The notes beneath the pieces were generated by a model that made no database searches, had not been told where the DNA came from, and saw nothing but the letters and a program-made list of their open reading frames with translations. A DNA stretch of 64,000 nt from Achromobacter pestifer. GTDB lineage: Bacteria; Pseudomonadota; Gammaproteobacteria; Burkholderiales; Burkholderiaceae_B. A program made the position numbers and the translations under genes. The stretch lies in NCBI RefSeq assembly GCF_013267355.1, contig NZ_CP053985.1:1984001-2048000 (forward strand). The letters are read 5' to 3'. Shown one piece after another: positions 63,745 through 64,000 of this stretch. Position 1 is the first letter of the stretch. Every line of letters begins with the position of its first letter.

Positions 63745-64000
63745 TCAGTGGAAGAATTCCGCGATCATCGTCGCGCCCAGGAAGGTGCCCGCATTGGCGG
63801 CCAGGGAAACCACCACGATCTTCCAGCCCAGCTTGCGGAACGCCGGCAGGTCCTTGAGGATCGACAGGCCGGCCATGGCCAGGATCACGGTCGTGAACGG
63901 CAGGAAGTTGACCTTGCCGACCATCGCGATGATCTGGTCCGAGTACGGCAGCACGCCCGGGCAGCCGGCGGTCATGGCGATCAGCGACAGCACGAACACG
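63745..64000 (-). CDS. Membrane protein, C-terminal part (transporter-like)
   Basis: The visible 85 residues end a larger protein whose start lies beyond the window. They contain three hydrophobic stretches: around FVLSLIAMTAGCPGVLP, FTTVILAMAGLSILKDL and IVVVSLAANAGTFLGATMIAEF. The pattern looks like the end of a multi-span inner-membrane transporter or a DUF3100-type protein, but this is not certain. The GTG at 63999 is probably internal rather than the true start. Confidence 0.6.
   Translation of the reverse strand, partial: VFVLSLIAMTAGCPGVLPYSDQIIAMVGKVNFLPFTTVILAMAGLSILKDLPAFRKLGWKIVVVSLAANAGTFLGATMIAEFFH

Overview
This is a GC-rich, gene-dense chromosomal segment that reads as an Alcaligenaceae-type betaproteobacterium, most like Achromobacter or Bordetella. 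The signs are three Bug-family periplasmic receptors, three complete branched-chain-type (Liv) ABC transporters, many GntR/FCD regulators, an aapJQMP transporter and a one-chain indolepyruvate oxidoreductase. Genus is inferred from gene content and protein style; no rRNA or tRNA gene was seen. Housekeeping islands (ftsEX, cheD, thpR, mutY, carbonic anhydrase, psiF) sit between blocks of catabolic genes.

Layout. 1-9.6 kb: a 3-hydroxybenzoate/gentisate-type catabolic operon (fumarylpyruvate hydrolase end, maleylpyruvate isomerase, PchB-like chorismate-mutase-fold protein, Bug receptor, FAD oxidoreductase, 3-hydroxybenzoate 6-hydroxylase-like monooxygenase, LivKHMGF). 9.6-16 kb: a VOC protein, structured repeat copy A, a Bug receptor and aapJQMP, all on the minus strand. 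16-20 kb: ftsEX, cheD with a tandem-repeat tail, thpR and a HAD nucleotidase. 20-35.4 kb: a large catabolic cluster with a SAF-domain oxidoreductase, a GntR regulator, an SDR, and a co-directional run of an AroE-like dehydrogenase, LivKHMGF, an SDR, a fused E1 alpha-beta dehydrogenase, a VOC protein, E2 and E3. 35.4-42 kb: LysR, repeat copies B and C head to head, fused IorAB, mutY. 42-46.4 kb: Bug, SDR, a TPP enzyme and a divergent GntR. 46.4-51.6 kb: XRE regulator/methyltransferase, amidase, psiF, an FxLYD protein, carbonic anhydrase. 51.6-63 kb: a decayed GntR remnant, a pair of paralogous SDRs, a GntR regulator with paired operators, and an island of SDRs, LivKHMGF, a ketosteroid-dehydrogenase-like flavoprotein and a GST. 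63-64 kb: a hypothetical protein and the end of a membrane protein.

How the parts work together. Each catabolic block pairs uptake (a Liv transporter or Bug receptor) with oxidoreductases and, in most cases, a local regulator. The two least ordinary things are (i) a three-copy, ~320-bp dispersed repeat whose 34-bp stem arms differ between copies yet stay complementary within each copy, and (ii) the 20-35 kb cluster, where an AroE-like enzyme with altered substrate-binding residues is joined to a complete TPP/lipoyl 2-oxoacid (or acetoin)-type dehydrogenase complex with a VOC gene between E1 and E2.
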